Notes under the pieces: generated by a model | Databases searched by the model: none | Seen by the model: only the letters and a program-made list of their open reading frames with translations | Told to the model about the DNA's origin: nothing | In this document: positions 39,767 to 40,563 of the stretch, in pieces | Layout of the letters: every line of letters starts with the position of its first letter | Position numbering within the stretch: the first letter of the stretch is position 1 | Source of the DNA: Variovorax sp. | GTDB taxonomy: Bacteria > Pseudomonadota > Gammaproteobacteria > Burkholderiales > Burkholderiaceae_C | Reading direction: 5' to 3' | Assembly (NCBI GenBank): GCA_017744935.1 | Contig: JAGIAI010000045.1 | Location: forward strand, 1 to 40,563 | Length of the DNA: 40,563 nt | Program-made: the position numbers and the translations under genes

Positions 39767-40189
39767 TCAGTTCCTGAAGATCGAATTTCCCTTGACCGTC
39801 ACCGGTTGGCCGACGGCGAATGAGCTACCGGACTCGACCGTGCGCAGCGAGCCGTCCTGCATGCGCACGTTGATGCTGTAGACGGCGTGCGTGTTGCGGT
39901 TTCTTTCGACTGCATTGCCCGCCATGGCGCCACCAGCCGCGCCGGCGACGGTGGCGAGCGTGCGCCCTCTCCCGCTTCCGACCTGATTGCCCACGACGCC
40001 ACCTACCACGCCGCCGGCCACGGCGCCCACTCCCGATGTGGATCCCGTGGCCTGCCCACGGTTCACGGACTCGACGGTGCCGCAGACGGAGCAGCCGCCG
40101 GCCGTACTCTGCGCGTGCGCGGCGCCCAGTGTTGCCGCGAGCAGGCATGCAGCCGCCCACCGAACCTGGAACGTGAAACTCGATGCCAT
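39767..40189 (-). CDS. glycine-zipper 2TM-domain outer-membrane-type protein
   Basis: The 140-residue protein starts at ATG 40189 behind AGGGGGG. A signal peptide ends at AHAQ. Residues about 50-95 are a glycine-zipper 2TM (Rick_17kDa-like) segment (GVGAVAGGVVGGVVGNQVGS, then ATVAGAAGGAMAGNAVERN), preceded by a CSVCGTVESVNRG segment and followed by a small beta domain (YSINVRMQDGSLRTVES). This architecture is that of SlyB/PcpY-like surface-antigen proteins, which sit in the outer membrane; unlike SlyB there is no lipobox Cys at the cleavage site. The precise role is unknown. It is a single gene next to the IS end. Confidence 0.85.
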   Translation of the reverse strand: MASSFTFQVRWAAACLLAATLGAAHAQSTAGGCSVCGTVESVNRGQATGSTSGVGAVAGGVVGGVVGNQVGSGRGRTLATVAGAAGGAMAGNAVERNRNTHAVYSINVRMQDGSLRTVESGSSFAVGQPVTVKGNSIFRN

Positions 40190-40474
40190 GAAGCCCCCCT
40201 TCATCTTCGATGCTGTTGAGAATGCGCTGGCGGCCGTGGGCCTTCCAACGGGTGCCTGAGCCGGATTGCTCGTCGAGCATGCTGCACCAGCGTCGCAAGG
40301 CACGCAAGCGCGTCGAAGTCGAGTCGAGCTCTCCTTGCATGCACCAGTCATACAGCAAGAACGCATGAATCCCGGCCGCTTTTTGATGACCAGCCATTGC
40401 ATTCGCTCCACAGAATGGCGGCGCCCGCGCAGGCGGGTTCACACCAACAAGCAACCATCTTGAAGACCTCGAAG
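40190..40474. other. non-coding stretch between the glycine-zipper gene and the IS110-type transposase
   Basis: These 285 bases hold the ribosome site of the glycine-zipper gene at their left edge and presumably the non-coding end of the insertion sequence at the right. Minus-strand frames are open here but have no convincing protein pattern or start. I see no RNA gene or clear terminator. Confidence 0.4.
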
Positions 40475-40563
40475 TCAATCCGAAGCAAAGTTGCTGCGCC
40501 AAGGAGTCTTGGTGCGAGCGATGGCGTTGAGCGTGATGAGCAGCTTGCGCATGCATGCGACGA
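40475..40563 (-). mobile_element. 3' end of an IS110-type transposase (partial, runs off the window)
   Basis: Reading leftwards into the window, the frame gives VACMRKLLITLNAIARTKTP followed by WRSNFASD and TGA at 40475-40477. This strongly resembles the C-terminus of IS110/IS1111-family transposases, where the ALVACMRKLLxxLNAMxRxxxPW pattern is conserved. Only 29 codons are inside the window. The element's right end should lie within the next few hundred bases to the left, but this family usually lacks long terminal inverted repeats, so I cannot place its edge. A GC-rich dyad near 40426-40440 (CCCGC/GCGGG) may belong to it. Confidence 0.7.

Noticed and set aside
40190..40463. Minus-strand frame with MAGHQKAAGIHAFLLYDWCM as a possible small gene
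   Set aside because: No ribosome site and no recognisable family, and the frame simply continues through the glycine-zipper gene in another phase.
1..40563. CRISPR arrays, tRNA/rRNA genes, phage or plasmid modules, defence systems
   Set aside because: Looked for regularly spaced repeats, cloverleaf-like GTTCGAATC segments, integrase and replication genes; none seen apart from the IS110-type fragment at the right edge.

Overview
The window is high-GC, densely coded chromosomal DNA from a Gram-negative bacterium. It most resembles Burkholderiales of the Comamonadaceae type (Variovorax-like). The reasons are three Bug-type (TctC) periplasmic binding proteins, a trimeric-porin N-terminus, a DUF2844/DUF3443 pair, many LysR, AraC and IclR regulators, and many aromatic-catabolism enzymes. 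This placement is inferred from gene content and composition; no marker gene is present.

Layout. (1) 1-1677, minus strand: a Crp/Fnr-type regulator, an IclR-type protein that lacks its effector domain, and the start of a porin, preceded by a perfect FNR/ANR-type box. (2) 1740-3913, minus strand: a Bug protein overlapping an M20 amidohydrolase, divergent from a GlxA-type AraC regulator (4024-5067). Gene relics follow (5091-5376), then a sugar-acid module of RraA-like protein, gluconate 5-dehydrogenase-like SDR and L-idonate 5-dehydrogenase-like enzyme (5394-7969). (3) 7997-11177, minus strand: Bug, ThDP-dependent decarboxylase/synthase and GlcG/HbpS-like protein, divergent from an AraC regulator. 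(4) 12293-14328: a GrlR-like small protein and a secreted lipoprotein hydrolase. (5) 14332-22731: a LysR regulator divergent from a tightly packed aromatic-degradation operon of ACMSD-like amidohydrolase, extradiol dioxygenase, FAH-family enzyme, FAD hydroxylase, Bug protein, Rieske oxygenase and its reductase. (6) 22846-27147: three overlapping genes encoding a PLP decarboxylase, a TPR/ATP-grasp protein and a second fold-type-I PLP enzyme. This looks like a small amine- or amide-forming biosynthetic cassette that I cannot match to a described pathway, and it is the best candidate here for something new. (7) 27156-29865: two SDRs and a divergent LysR. (8) 29939-35104: a tiny exported protein, then a LysR divergent from an operon of TauD/TfdA dioxygenase, MFS transporter and acyl-CoA ligase. 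(9) 35118-40189, minus strand: the DUF3443/DUF2844 pair, a membrane protein joined in frame to a LysR helix-turn-helix remnant, an orphan histidine kinase and a glycine-zipper protein. The window ends in the 3' end of an IS110-type transposase.

Taken together this is an accessory catabolic region: regulator-plus-operon modules for uptake and breakdown of carboxylates, sugar acids and methoxylated or hydroxylated aromatics, with one probable biosynthetic cassette between them. No rRNA, tRNA or CRISPR was seen. Nearly all sequence outside the genes is short divergent promoter DNA, several stretches of which carry palindromes or repeats of the kind expected for the adjacent regulators.
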